A DNA stretch of 64,000 bases, from positions 1,014,953-1,078,952 of the forward strand of contig VZQC01008065.1 in the NCBI GenBank assembly GCA_009823505.1, given 5' to 3'. Shown piece by piece: positions 33,706 to 46,166 of this stretch. Position 1 is the first letter of the stretch. Every line of letters starts with the position of its first letter. The stretch comes from Rhizomys pruinosus (taxonomy: Eukaryota > Chordata > Mammalia > Rodentia > Spalacidae). A model generated the notes under the pieces. That model had not been told where the DNA came from. It saw only the letters and a program-made list of their open reading frames with translations, and did no database searches. The position numbers and the translations under genes are program-made.

Positions 33706-33913
33706 CACTGTGAAATATCTTATTGAAATCTACAGTTGAAAGTATGATTAGCAAGATGAATATATATTTTAATAATATATTAAAAGTATGTTCAAAAGGG
33801 TTTGACAGATAAGAAGCATGGTGGACAAATGAAGGAAAAGATCTGAAAATATGAAGAGAAATTCCTATGTGAGGTTCTAGGTAGGAAAATAGAAAAAATG
33901 TATATGTATTTGA

Positions 33914-33917
<4 letters not shown>

Positions 33918-33946
<29 letters not shown>
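33918..33946. repeat. (TA)n microsatellite
   Basis: Uninterrupted TA run. Confidence 0.98.
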
Positions 33947-33948
<2 letters not shown>

Positions 33949-33953
33949 ACATT

Positions 33954-34217
33954 TAGAGTGTTTTTTTGAATTTTTATTTTATTTATTCATGTGTATGAAT
34001 GTATTGTCTGCATGTAGTTCTGTGCACCAGTGTCGTGCAATGCCGCGGAGGTCAGAAGAGGGCGTCAGATTCCCCTGGAACTGGAGTTCTCCTGGAATTG
34101 GAGTTACAGACGGTTCTCAGCCCGCCATGTAGGTGCTGGGGATCGAACCTGGTTCCTCTGCAAGAGCAGTCGGCGCTCTTAACTGCTAGGCTATCTCTCC
34201 AGCTCCTAGAGTGTTTT
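33954..34217 (-). mobile_element. B2 SINE with 11-bp target-site duplication
   Basis: tagagtgtttt at 33954-33964 recurs at 34207-34217 around a full reverse-complement B2 carrying the ctggagttctcctggaattg duplication and an intact-looking B box complement (ggggatcgaacc). Confidence 0.95.
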
Positions 34218-34426
34218 GTTTAAACAATAAGTATTTAAAATGAGTCACTCTGAAATTCAACATTTCATGCAATGCTAAAACCCTAAATTAATAGGCAATT
34301 TGGTTACAGGAATAAACCTTTAATATTTTCCTAATTCAACACTATAGAAAAAGTAAAAAATTAAACTTCTGAATGAGATTTTGGTGAATACCTTACCTAT
34401 ATGGGATCCCAAATTTTTTAATTCAT

Positions 34427-34565
34427 TTTTTTTAGTCTTTTCAAGACAGGGTCTCCATGTAACCCCAGCTGACCTGGAACTCGCTCTGTAGACCAGGCTG
34501 GCCTTGAACTCGCAATGATTCACCTGCCTCTGCCTCCCAAATGATAGGATTAAAGGCATGCAAGT
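34427..34565 (-). mobile_element. B1 SINE
   Basis: Reverse-complement B1: caagacagggtctccatgta, tgtagaccaggctggccttg, ctctgcctcccaaatgatag. Confidence 0.92.
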
Positions 34566-36059
34566 AATGTGAAGACGAGTAAGATTTCTGTAGGTTCTTC
34601 ATTGAGAGAAGCCAGGGATGATTACATAGAATTAGAATTGTTACTAAATTTGAAACTTAGGAGTCTTACAATTAACATTTAGTCCAGCTTTGCCAGAGCT
34701 ATCTCAGTCAATCAGAGCTACTCCCACATCTCAGGAGATTGCAGCAGGGCAACCTTCTACACTGCCTCAGATTTGAGAAAAATATAGCTAGCTAGATGAA
34801 TGCTGTTTTACCTATTTTAAGACTCTGAAATATATGACAATTTCAAAGTGATGAAATGTGTAGTAAGCTGAAACAGCAAAAAATGAGGGATGATGAATAT
34901 TAAAGCGAACGTAGTCGCTGCGTGACAATATATTACTAGATGATGACTGTAATAAGTTAACAATGTGTTTGAATAACTATACCAACAATAGACATATAAA
35001 TTGGCAGTTTTGTACCAAAATTATTTATGATAATTCAATTTACAGTAACTAAACATCAATCTTTCTCTTCCAATAAATTTTATTTATACCAAGAACAGAA
35101 GTCTGACAGATCTTGATCATCATGTTGATTTCTTTCATTTTTATCCTTAATGCTTTAATAGCACATCGAGTTATGTATTTCATTGTGTACATGCTTTGTT
35201 CTCATTGCCTCCCCACTACCTTCTGCAATCCCCCTGGGCCTCTTTGTCTTTCTGCATTCATTTCACTTGTACTACATTTTCTTCCTCAATCTCTCTTAAA
35301 ATTTCATTTTCCTCTCTCATGCTCCCTTTTCTAGTTTTGTTTTGTTTTGACTTAAGTAATTTTAAGTTTTTTTTTAATTAATTAATTACTTTTCCAAGTA
35401 TCACAATGTTTATTGATAGATATAAGTATCTAAAATCGGGGCCTGAACATGACTTGATAAATTAAGTAGACTTAATTTCAATACCATAATAAGGGACCAA
35501 TTCGATTATCACCATTTGTTTCACACCCAGAAAAAAAAAAAAAAAAACACTTCAAGGGCATTAACGATCTCTCAAAACTAATCAGTTTTGTGCAAGTAAA
35601 CCATGTTTATTTTTTTCAAAAGACTTGTGCACTTGCCCAGGATCAAGGATATTGAAATCTAGCGTATAAACCCATTACTAGAGGTAGAAACACAGGCAAT
35701 ATACTATTACAACAACAACCATCAATTACAGTTAAGAATTTTCTGTAACAACCAAATGGATAATCTAATATTGCAGCAATGCAAGTATTACTAAGCAAAG
35801 TGCCTTTCTACAGTATTCAGTGTTGCTATTCAGTTTTCTAACTTAAAACAGCCTATGATAACTGGCAGCAAAGAAGGTCCTTGCAATACACTGCCTCTGC
35901 TTGAGAACTTATGATGTAATTATTGCATGCTGCTAATATACTATTAAACATTAAAGATACTCCTAAAATATTTGATGGTAGACTATGATTAAGACATTGC
36001 ACTACAAAAAAAAATCTTATGCAGAAGGAAACCCTTACTGATGTGCTTCTGCTTTAAAT
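34566..36059. other. no confidently recognised feature
   Basis: AT-rich; a pyrimidine-rich zone at 35190-35340 might be an old antisense L1 3' UTR but lacks a clear match in the window. Confidence 0.55.
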
Positions 36060-39000
36060 ATTGTGGCCCCAAATGAAGTCCAGTAAGCACACGTCCTGTC
36101 TTGATCCCCCTGCATTGGCCTCCCTGATACTGCCGAGGTAATCCAACAATGGCAGTCCATATTCTGATGAGGCTGAATTCCCATTAGCTGATTAGTTCAC
36201 AAGCTGGGTATGTCAGCAGTCCTTAGTCCACATTGGAAGGCTAAAAAGTATAAAAGCTGTATCTCATGTCCTTGAGGAGTGCCAAAAGCAGTGGCATCCA
36301 CAGAGCATATGCGCCTGCCTGTAAGAAGTGAAGACAGCCCAAACAACGGTGCTCTCTTTTTTTCTTTTATTAAGCACCCAGAAAGGCTAAGTTGCACCAG
36401 CCTGTTACATTGCATCTATATAAAAATTGTATCCTTTGGAAAAAAAACTGTATATTATTTCCATAGCATATTTCTTGATTCACATCTTTCCATTTTAATC
36501 CCATATTACTCTAAAAGATGCACACATACCCACAATCATATATGGAAAGTCCCTCTGAAAATATGTGTTAGGTCATCTCTAGAATCTGTGTAGGGACTCC
36601 CAATACAAGAGCAGAGTTGTTTGTAGATCGTGAGGAATATATTAACGTTGCTCATTTTGTCTTACACCTAGGTACTTGTTACTAGCATCCACAGATGAGG
36701 GATACCATTTGTCTTTTGTTTTTCTGGGACTGTGTTACTTCACTTAGCATAAAATCTTCTAGTTCTATCCATTTACTCTCAAATTTCATGACGTCATCTT
36801 TTTTTTTTTTTTACAGCTGCATAGTACTCCATTGTGCAGATGTACCACATTTTCTGTAACCACTCATCAGTTGAGGGGCATTTGGGTTGGTTCCAGCTCT
36901 TTGCTATCGTTAAGAAAGCTGCAATAAACATTGCTGTACATGTGTCTCTGCTGTAAGAAGAATCTGATGGATATATATCCAGAAGTGGTATGACTGGGTC
37001 AGGTGGTGGGCTCATTTTGAGTATTTTAAGGGTTCTCCATACTGCTTTCCATAGTGGTTGTACAAGTTTGCATTCCAACCAGCAGTGGATGAGTGTTCCC
37101 CTTTCCCCACACCCTCTCCAGCATTTGGTATCATTTGTTTTCTTTATCCTAGCCAACTTTATCAGGGGTGAAATAATATCTTAAAGTGGTTTTAATTTGC
37201 ATTTCCTTAATTATTAGTGATGTTGAACACTTTTTAAGATGTTTCTCAGCCATCTCTATTTCCTCACTTGTGAAGTCTCTACTCAGCTCTTAACTCCACC
37301 TTCTGAGTGAGTCATTTCTTTTCTTACTCCTTTGTTTTTTGAGTAGTTTATATACTCTGGAAGTCAATGCTCTGTCAGATGTATCAGCAGTAAAGGTTTC
37401 CTCCCACTCTGTGGGTTTTCTCTTCACTCCCCTGATTGTTTCTTTTGCTGGACAAAAACTTTTGAGTTTAATAAGGTCCCACTTGTCAATTGTCGACCTT
37501 ATTTCCTGTGCAGCTGGTGTCCGATTTAGAAAGTCTTTTCCTACACCTATGACTTGTAAGCTGCTGCCAACTTTTTATTCTAACACCTTCAGGGTTTTGG
37601 GTTTCAAATTGAGGTCTTTGATCCATTTGGAGTTGATTTTTGTGCAGGGTAAGAGATATTGGTTTAATTTTATCCTTCTACTAGTGGTGATCCAGTTTTG
37701 ACAGCACCATTTGCTGAAGATGCTGTCTTTCCTCCATTGAGTTTTTTTGGCCCCCTTGTCAAATATAAGGTGACTGAAATTGTATGTGCTCAAGTTTGGA
37801 TCTTCATTTTTGTTCCATTAGACTACAGGTCTGTTTTTCTGCCAGTACCAGATTGTTTTTATGACTATAGCCTTGTAGTATAGTTTGATGTCGGTATAGA
37901 AATTCCCCCTGTATTGCTGTTTTCACTCGGAGTTGCTTTGGCTGTTTGGGGTGTTTTGTTGTTCCATATGCATTTAAGCATTTCTTTTCCTCTTTAAATA
38001 TTTTATAGAATTCTGCTGTGAAAGCATCTGGGTCTGGGCTTTTTTTATTTGGGAGATCTCTTATTACCTTTTCAATTTCTTCTTATATTGTGGGTATGTT
38101 TAAGCTGTCTGTCTCTTCTTTGTTTAGCTTTGGCGATTCCCCGGATTGCAGATATTCATCTATTTCTCTTAGGTTTTCAAATTTGGTAAAGTATAAATTG
38201 TTGAAGTACTCCCGTATGATTGTCTGGATCTTTTCATTGTTTGTTGTGATATTTCCCCTTTCATCCCAAATTCTATTGATTTGGAGTTGTTCTTTCTTTC
38301 TTTTGCTTAACTGGGCTAGAGGTCTGTCTATCTTGTTTATTCTCTCAAAGAACCAACTTTTGGATTCGTTGATTTTTTTGTATTATTTTCTTTGTTTCTA
38401 TTTCATTGATTTCTGTTCTGATTTTTGTTATTTCTTCCTGTCTGTTGAGTTTAGGGTTCATTTGCTGATGTCTTTCAGGTGTTTTTAGATGCAGTGTTAG
38501 CTCATTTATTTGTGCTCTTTCTATTTTTTTTAAATGTGGACACCCAGGGCTATAAACTTCCCTCTTAGGAATTCTTTTAAAGTGTCCCATAGGTTTTTAG
38601 TCGTTTAGTTCCAGGAATGTCTTTATCTCTTTCTTTATTTCCTCCTTGACCCATTAATTTTTCAGGAGTGTGTTGTTTAGTCTCCATGTGTTCCTTTAGG
38701 TAGCAGGGTTTGCCCTGGTGTTGATATCGAGCTTTATTGCACTATGGTCTGATAGAATGCATGAAATTATTTCATTTTTTTCATACTTGTCAAGGTTTTT
38801 TCTGTGTCCAAGTATGTGGTCAATTTTGGAGAATGTTCCATGGGGTTCTGAGTAGAAACTATATTCTCTGGTGTTTGGGTGGAAAATTTGGAAGTTGTCT
38901 GTGAAGTCCATTTGCTGTATTGTATTGTTCAGTTCAGATGTCTTTCTGTTTATTTTTTGCCCAGTTTATCTGTCCAAAGGACTGAGTGGGGTATTGAAGT

Positions 39001-39585
39001 CCCCTACTATGAGTGTTCTGAGGTTAATCTGTGCCTTAATGGCCTGTTGAGTTGTATTTATAAAGATAGGTGCACCGGAGTTGGTGCATGTATATTCATG
39101 ACTGTGAAGTCTTCATGGTCAATTTTCCCTTCAATAAGCATGTAATGGCCCTCTTTTGTCTCTTCTAATTACTTCTGCTTTAAAGTCTATTTTATCTGAT
39201 ATTAAAATAGCAATTCCTGTTTTCTTTTTGGTACCTTTTGCTTGGAATATTTTTTCCATCCTTTCACTTTAGTTGATGCTGATCCTTAAGGGTGAGATGG
39301 GTTCTGTTTCCTAATCCATTCTTCCAGTCTATGCCTTTTGATTGGGGAGTTTAGTCCATTAATATTTAAAGTTATGATTGAGAGATGTGTGTTGCTTCCT
39401 CTCACCTTATTATCCATTTGCGCTTTTAATTTTATCATATACAGTCTCACTTACACAAACTCAATTCTAGGTATGCATTTGACAGAGGATGTGTGGTCTT
39501 TGTGTTTCCAAATCCAGCTTAAAATAATGATTTACACTTGCATCAATTTTCCTGTGATTGTCTTGATTATTTTTTTCACCTGAAT
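36060..39585 (-). mobile_element. L1, antisense, 3' UTR to 5' ORF2, with internal deletion
   Basis: The 3' UTR (36060-36680) matches the 30.0-31.3 kb fragment but lacks its central part at about 36378. ORF2 follows in reverse: C-terminal Cys-rich region (about 36794-37156), a stretch to about 37970, then the linker and endonuclease region (38000-39585). At about 37975 roughly 1 kb holding the reverse-transcriptase core is missing. It meets the TA-rich region and the oppositely oriented L1 on its right. Confidence 0.9.
36690..39585 (-). pseudogene. L1 ORF2 pseudogene (endonuclease and C-terminus, reverse transcriptase deleted)
   Basis: ORF2p normally carries an AP-type endonuclease, a reverse transcriptase and a Cys-rich C-terminus. 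The clearest piece is 36794-37156, about 120 codons: CWRGCGERGTLIHCWLECK is the conserved Cys/His motif, then MFIAAFLTIAKSWNQPKCPS. Endonuclease-region pieces at 38345-38911 include FHPNTREYSFYSEPHGTFSK and ILGHRKNLDKYE plus LSDHSAIKLDIN, near the catalytic SDH motif. The polymerase active site is lost with the deletion near 37975, and stops and frameshifts divide the rest. Confidence 0.9.
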
Positions 39586-39722
39586 ATATATATTTATATA
39601 TATATATGTATATGTATATATATGTATATATCTCTATATCTACTAAAAAACCACATAAAATTATATCTCTATATAATAATAGTAATAGTATAATTATATA
39701 TAATATATATATATTAGTATTA
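39585..39722. repeat. TA-rich low-complexity tract between head-to-head L1s
   Basis: Mostly alternating TA with short interruptions, close to the centre of the inverted L1 pair. Confidence 0.95.
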
Positions 39723-39857
39723 TAGAATCATGATATTGGCTTTGTTTACCATTCTCTCCTGATGGATATTCAGCTTTTTTATTTCTTTACTATTTGGAAT
39801 AGAGCAGCAATATACAGAGTTTCAAATATTCTGTGGAGAGATATAAAAGTCCTTTAT

Positions 39858-40150
39858 GAGAGTTTGTGTGGACTGGTGGGTCCTGTGGACAGGATTAGTT
39901 GGCACAGAAGGCTCTGGGAGCTAGGAGCTGAGGTTCAAACACAGAGTGCTGTGCAAGTAGTTGGTGATGGATTATGTGCTGCCCATGCAGCAGCTGGGGG
40001 TGGAGTTTGTGTGGACCAGCAGGTCCTGTGGATGGGGTGAGTTGGCTCAGAAATCTCTGAGAGCTAGGAGCTGAGATTAGAACACAGAGAGTACCTGCAT
40101 GTGGGCTAAGCAAGCAAACCCCTCCCCAACTGGAACACCCAACTGAAACT
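39858..40150 (+). repeat. L1 5' UTR tandem monomers (period ~142 bp)
   Basis: tttgtgtggactggtgggtc at 39863 and tttgtgtggaccagcaggtc about 142 bases later begin two copies, each with gagctaggagctgag. Unrelated in sequence to the ~205-bp monomers at 6778. Confidence 0.8.
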
Positions 40151-40224
40151 CAGGAGAGAGTGGCTAGCAGCAGAGGGAATACAGTGTTCAGAAGGTGTCA
40201 TCCGGGTTGCTGCCCACTCAGATC

Positions 40225-41400
40225 TTGCAGAACAGAATGAGAAAAGTGAACTATTCCTTCCAATATATAACCATAATTGAAAGCCTACAAACTAAGACAA
40301 GTCAACACTCCATTCATAGGAGAATACAACAAAGACAACCCAAGGAATCAAGGAAAAATCCTTCAACAAGGTCAGATATATTCAAAGAAATCTAGAATTA
40401 GGGGAGAGAATGAAAACTCGAAAGAAAGGACCTAAGGAAGAACAAGGACAAACTTGACAGAATAAAATGAGAAAATGACAGATTCCAGAAAGAACTAGAG
40501 GGACAAAATGACAAACTCTGGAAAAAAGCGGAAACACTGAAAGATCCATGCTTGAAATGAAAAAGGAAACAATGAGCTACAAGACAAGTTTGGAAGTTCC
40601 AAAAGGAAATGGAAATAGTACAAGAAAACGCGGAAGAAAAAAAAAAGAAATTGAAAAGTCATCAATTAGAGGAAAGAGAAACGATGGGCAAAAGCCCTCA
40701 AAAGCAGAATGGAGGAAGCCAGAAAAAAAGAATATCAGACCTAGAAGATAACCAGAAGCAATAAAAAGCTCAATTAAGAGACTATGAAAATTTTAAAAAA
40801 TGCACAAGAGTGGAACAAGCAGAAATGTGGCACTATGAAAAATCAAACTCTGCATCATGGGGATAGAGGAAGGAGAAGAATCCCAAGAGAATGGTATTGA
40901 CCAGATTTTCAACAAATAATAGAGGAAAATTCCCCAAATTAAAAAAGACAAACCCATACAAATACAAGAAGCAAGTAGCACACCAAATAAGACCTAGAAC
41001 CAAGAAAAAGAAACTCCTCCTGCCATATCGTAGTTAAAATGCTAGATACCTAAAACAAAGACAAAATTTCTGAAAGCCACAAGAGAAAAACAACGTTACA
41101 TATAAGGAAAACCTATCAGAATTACAAGCTGACTTTCAACATAACTAATTGACAAGCAAGAAAAACGTGGACAAAACATTCCCAGTGCGTAGGACTATAA
41201 TGCCAACCCCGTTACGTTTATACCCAGCAAAAATTTCGATTCTTCTAGTTGAAGGGAAAGAGAAAAATCTTCCATGACATAAACAAGATGAATGAATACA
41301 TAGTTTGGAAAAACCAACCCATAAGAGATGTTTGAAGTATTCAAAGGAAAGAGGAGGGAGCAATTTCCCCCAGGAGCTTGAAAGAAAATTTAATAAAAAC
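40225..41400 (+). pseudogene. L1 ORF1 pseudogene
   Basis: ORF1p is the L1 RNA-binding trimer: coiled coil, RRM and C-terminal domain. The Lys/Glu-rich coiled-coil part lies at about 40380-40800. The RRM start is seen as CIMGIEEGEESQENGIDQIF near 40850-40910. The C-terminal domain near 41110-41260 retains the LYPAKIS pattern (typical YPAKLSF). Frames are broken repeatedly. Confidence 0.8.
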
Positions 41401-41454
41401 AGAAATGCGAAGTAAAAACCTACACAAAAATGCAAACATAATAAGGTGAAAGGA

Positions 41455-44400
41455 AGAACACCATTCTTCCATTATACACCTTAAATATCAAGGGCTAAAC
41501 TCCCCAATCAAAGGCATAGACTGGGAGAATGGATTAGGAAACAGAATCACATCATATCTGTCTACAAGAAACCCATCTCACCATTAAGGATAGGCATCAA
41601 CTTAAAGTGAAAGGATGGAAAAAATGTTCCAAGCAAATGGTAATAAATAGAAAATAGGAGTTGCTATCTTAATATCAGACAAAAATAGACTTCAAAGTAG
41701 AAGCAATTAGAAGAGCAAAGGGGATTATATCCTTATCAAAGGAAAATTAACCATGAAGACTTCACAATCATGAATATATATGCACCAAACTCCCATGCAC
41801 CACCTTTTGTAAATACAATTCTATGGACCTCAAGGCACAGATTAACCCCAGCACACTCATAGTTGGGACGTCAACCAATCTGAGTCCCTTGGACAGATCA
41901 CCAGACAAAGAATAAACAGAGAGACATCTTATATAACTGAAATACATAAAGGAAATGGACCTCACGACAACTTCTGAGTATTCCTCTAAGCACCAGAGAA
42001 TGTACTTTCTATCAGCATCCACAGGAACATTTTCCAAAATTGAACCACATACTTGGACACAGAAAAAACTCAACAAATACACAAAATAATGTATAATTTC
42101 ATGATTCCTATCAGACCAACAGGTGCAATAAAGCTCAATCTCAAAACCAGGTAAGCCCTGCTCAGTAATGAACCATGGAGACTAAACACACACTCCTGAA
42201 TGATGAATGGTCAAAGGTAAGGAAAATAAAAAAAAGAAATAAAAGCATTCTTGGAACTAAATAAAATGCGGTACAACAAAACAAAACCTAGGGACACTTA
42301 AGAGAGTTCTAAGAGGAAGCCTCTTAAAAGTAAATATATATATCATATATATATATATTATATTATATATATATATATATATCAAAACAAAAAAACAAAA
42401 CAGAAATAGTTCAGATAAAATAGCTAACACTGCGTTAAAAACACTGGAAATACAATACAAATAAACCGTAAATGCAAACAGACAGGAAGAAATAACAAAA
42501 TCAGCAGGAAGAAATCAATGAAAATAGAACAAAGAAAAAAGTACACAAAAATCAACGAAATGAAAAGTTGTGATCTTTGAGAGAATAAACAGGAAATGAC
42601 AGACCCTCTGGCCCACTTAAACCAAAAGAAAGAGCAATGCCAAAGAAATAGAATTCATGATGAGAGGGAAATTCACTAACAGACCAGTCAAAAAAATACC
42701 AGTATCATACAGGAACACTTCCAAACCCTATCCCTAATACATTTGAACAACCGAGAGCAATATGGAGATGAATATCTGCAATCTGGGGAAATCACCCCAA
42801 CCTAAACCCAGGTGAGTATGACAGCTTAAACAACCTCATACTATGTTAATGACAAATTAAAAATTCAATAGAGAGACCTCCACAACAAAAAGCCCAGTGT
42901 CAGATGGTTTAAGCCACAATCTATAAAACATTTAAGAGGAATTACAACCATTATTACTAAAACTGTTCAGATGGATAGAAGCAGAGGGAAATCTCCCAAA
43001 TTCCTTCTATGAAGCCAGCATCACTCTAATACTAAAACCAGGCAAGGATGCGACCATAAAAGAGAAGTACAAACCCATCTCATTAATGAACTCAGATGCA
43101 AAAATTCTCAAGAGAATACTTGCAAGCTGTATACAGACCCACATCAAAAAGATCATTCACCATTATCAAGTTGGATTCATACCAGAGATGCAGGGATGTT
43201 TCAACATATGAAAATCAGTAAATATCATAAAACACATAAATGGACTGAAGGACAAAAACCTTACGATCATCTCAATTGATACAGAAAAAGCCTTTGACAA
43301 AATCCAGCAGCCCTTTAAGATTAAAGTATTAGAGGGAATTGGACTGGAAGGATCATTTGTCAGCATAATCACTGCCATATATAAGAAACCCACAGCCAGC
43401 ATCATCCTAAATGGAGAAAAGTTAGAAGGATTCCTCATAAAGGTAGAAACCTGACAAGGCTGCCCCTTGTCACCACTTTTCTTCAATATAGTGCTTGAAA
43501 CACTGGCTAAGGAAATAAGGCAGGAAAAGGCAATTAAAGGAATATTAATTGGAAAAGAGGAAGTAAAATTATCTCTTTTTGCAGACGATATGATAGATAT
43601 GATAGTTTACCCAAGGGACACTAAAAACCCCACCAGAAAACTTGTAGAAGCAAATAAAAGTTTTAGTAAAGTGGGAGGATAAAAAATTAATCTAGAGAAG
43701 TCAGTAGCTTTTCTTTACATCAACAACAAACAACTGAAGAAGGAATACAAGGAGGCCTTCCCACTCACAATATCCTCAAAAACAATAAAATACCTAGGAA
43801 TAAACCTAACCAAAACCACCAAAGATCTCTACAACAAAAATTATATGCTCCTGAAGAAGGAGACTGAAGAAGATATCAGAAGATGGTAAGACCTCCCATG
43901 CTCATAGATTGGAAAAAATTAATATAGTAAAAAGGTCCATTCTACCCAAATTGGTATACCAATTCAACACAATCCCAATTAAAATCCCAAGGTCATTCTT
44001 CACAGGCTTGGAAAAATAATTCTTTTTTTTTTTTTGGTTTTTTCGAGACAGGGTCTCCCTTGTGGTCCCAGCTGTCCTGGAACTTACTCTGTAGACCAGG
44101 CTGGCCTTGAAATCACAAAGATCCGCCTGCCTCTGCCTCCCAAGTGCTAGGATTAAAGGTGTGTGCCACCACGCCTGGCTGGAAAAATAATTCTTAAATT
44201 CACATGGAACAACAAAAGACCCCGAATAGCCGAAGCAAGCCTGAGTGAAAAGAGCAATACAGGGTGATTTCTATACCAGACATTACATTATACTACAGGG
44301 CTGTAGTCATAAAAACTGCTTGGTACTGACACAAAAACAGACCTGTAGATCAATGGAACAAAACTGAGGATCCAATCTTGAGCATATACAATTTCAGCCA

Positions 44401-45437
44401 CCTCATATTTGGCAAGGGGGCCAAAAAGATTCAATGGAGGAAAGACAGCATCTTCAGCAAATGGTGTTGGCAAAACTGGATCACCACTTGTAGAAAAATA
44501 AAATTAAACCCCTACCTCTCACCCTGTACAAAAATCAACTCCAAATGACCTCAATGAGAAACCCAAAACTCTGAAGGTGATAGAAGAAAAAGTTGGCAGC
44601 AGCTTATAAGACATAGGTGTAGGAAAAGACTTTCTAAATCAGACACCAGCTGCTCAGGAAATAAGGTCGACAATTGACAAGTGGGACCTTATTAAACTCA
44701 AAAGTTTCTGTATAGCAAAAGAAACAGTCAGGGAAGTGAAGAGAAAACCCACAGAGTGGGAGAAAAACCTTCACTGCTGATACATCTGACAGAGCATTAA
44801 CTTTCAGAATATATAAACTATTCATAAAACAAAGAAGAAAACAAATGACTCACTCAAAAGATGGTGTAAAGACCTGAGCAGAGACTTCACAAGTGAGGAA
44901 ATAGAGATGGCTGAGAAACATCTTAAAAAGTGTTCAATATCGCTAATAATTAAGGAAATGCAAATGAAAACCACTTTAAGATACCATTTCACCCCAATAA
45001 GGCTGCCAAGGATCAAGAAAACAGATGATACTACATGCTGGAGAGGGTGTGGGGAAAGGGGAACACACATCCACTGCTGGTGGGAATGCAAACTTGTACA
45101 ACCACTATGGAAAGCAGTATGGAGAATCCTAAAAAGATTCAAAATGAGCCTACTACCTGACCTAGCCATACCACTTCTGGATATATATCCATCAGTCTCT
45201 TCCTACCACAGAGATACATGTACAGCCATGTTTATTGCAGCTCTCTTCACAATAGCGAAGAGCTGGAACCAACCCAAATGCCCCTCAACTGATGGGTGGA
45301 GAGAGAAAATGTGGTACATCTACACAATGGAGTTCTATGCAGTGGCAAAGAAAGATGACATCATGAAATTTGCAGGTAAATCGTTGGAACTAGAAGATAT
45401 TATGTTAAGTGAAGTAACACAGTCCCAGAAAAACAAA
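41455..45437 (+). pseudogene. L1 ORF2 pseudogene (endonuclease, reverse transcriptase, C-terminus)
   Basis: The N-terminal endonuclease begins near 41475 with LNIKGLNSPIKRHRLGEWIR. Reverse transcriptase is best seen at 43467-43682: [20 protein letters not shown], then LFADD, the catalytic motif. There the expected DDMIVY is DDMIDMIVY, a 9-nt in-frame duplication. The C-terminus at 44907-45440 is the longest clean frame (177 codons) with CWRGCGERGTHIHCWWECK, YPSVSSYHRDTCTAMFIAAL and a stop at 45438-45440, matching the usual end SQSQKNK. The B1 at 44025-44180 disrupts the frame. It is dead as an enzyme. Confidence 0.92.
44010..44195 (-). mobile_element. B1 SINE with 15-bp target-site duplication
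   Basis: ggaaaaataattctt at 44010-44024 recurs at 44181-44195 around a full, well-preserved antisense B1 (gagacagggtctcccttgtg ... gtgccaccacgcctggct). Inserted in L1 ORF2. Confidence 0.97.
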
Positions 45438-45789
45438 TGATGAATGGTATCCCTCATCTGTGAATGCCAGTTGTAAATATGTCTTGTGGGGTGTGATGCA
45501 TATTGGAAAGAACAACAGCACCAACAACAAAAGACTGCATCAAAGAACTGACAAATGGTGAATCTGGTAGGGTGGGAGGGTTGTGAGGGGGACAGGGGTA
45601 TACATTAGATTAATGTATATTTCATTGATGTCAGTTTAACAAATATATTATCATACACACAAAAATATGAAACATCGTATGTTTGAGACTGTAACATTCA
45701 TTAAACTACTATATACCTTGAAATAAACTGTGCTGTAATTAAAACAAAATAAAATATGTTTACATCTTATTTTAAATAATCTACTATCA

Positions 45790-46166
45790 CCTGTTGTATT
45801 AGTCACTTTTCTGTTGCTGTGATAAACCACCATGACCAAGGGAACTAATAAAAGGAAGAGTTTATCTGAGCTTACGATTTACGGTTCCAGGGAATTAGAT
45901 TCCTTTGTGGTGGGAGGCATGGTGGCTGGAGCTGGAGCTGGAACAGAAAGATGAGGTCCACATCTTGTAATAAGCACCATCGAGAGAGAGAGACTGAAGA
46001 CCTCAAGGCTTGTTAAACTCACTTAACCAGCGCCCCCAATGATGTACTTCCTCCAGCATGGCCACACCTTCTAAAACCTCCAAGAACAGTGCTACCAACT
46101 GGAGACAAAATTTCTGAATACTTAAAGCCTTATAGGGGACACTATCATTCAAACCACCACACCTGT
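45790..46166 (-). mobile_element. solo LTR, ERVL-MaLR type, with 5-bp target-site duplication
   Basis: The LTR body is 45795-46161 (367 bp): TGTATTAGTCACTTTTCTG start and CAAACCACCACA end on the plus strand. cctgt flanks it at 45790-45794 and 46162-46166, the 5-bp duplication of ERVL-class elements. The ttctgttgctgtgataaacc motif is shared with the MaLR LTRs near 3.7 and 5.5 kb. Orientation is inferred by that similarity. Confidence 0.8.

Larger units (their letters stand above)
39858..45745 (+). mobile_element. near-full-length L1, degenerate
   Basis: Structure in order: 5' UTR monomers (39858-40150), ORF1 (about 40225-41400), short spacer, ORF2 (about 41455-45437), 3' UTR with a G-rich stretch (45568-45600) and an A-rich end near 45745. 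A B1 lies in ORF2 at 44025-44180. It is about 5.7 kb without the B1, close to a complete L1. Many frameshifts and stops make it inactive. The 3' UTR matches the 19319-19490 piece and differs from that of the other L1s. Confidence 0.92.

Noticed and set aside
44907..45440. A 177-codon protein gene
   Set aside because: It is the C-terminus of a dead L1 ORF2 with the standard Cys/His motif and terminal SQKNK.
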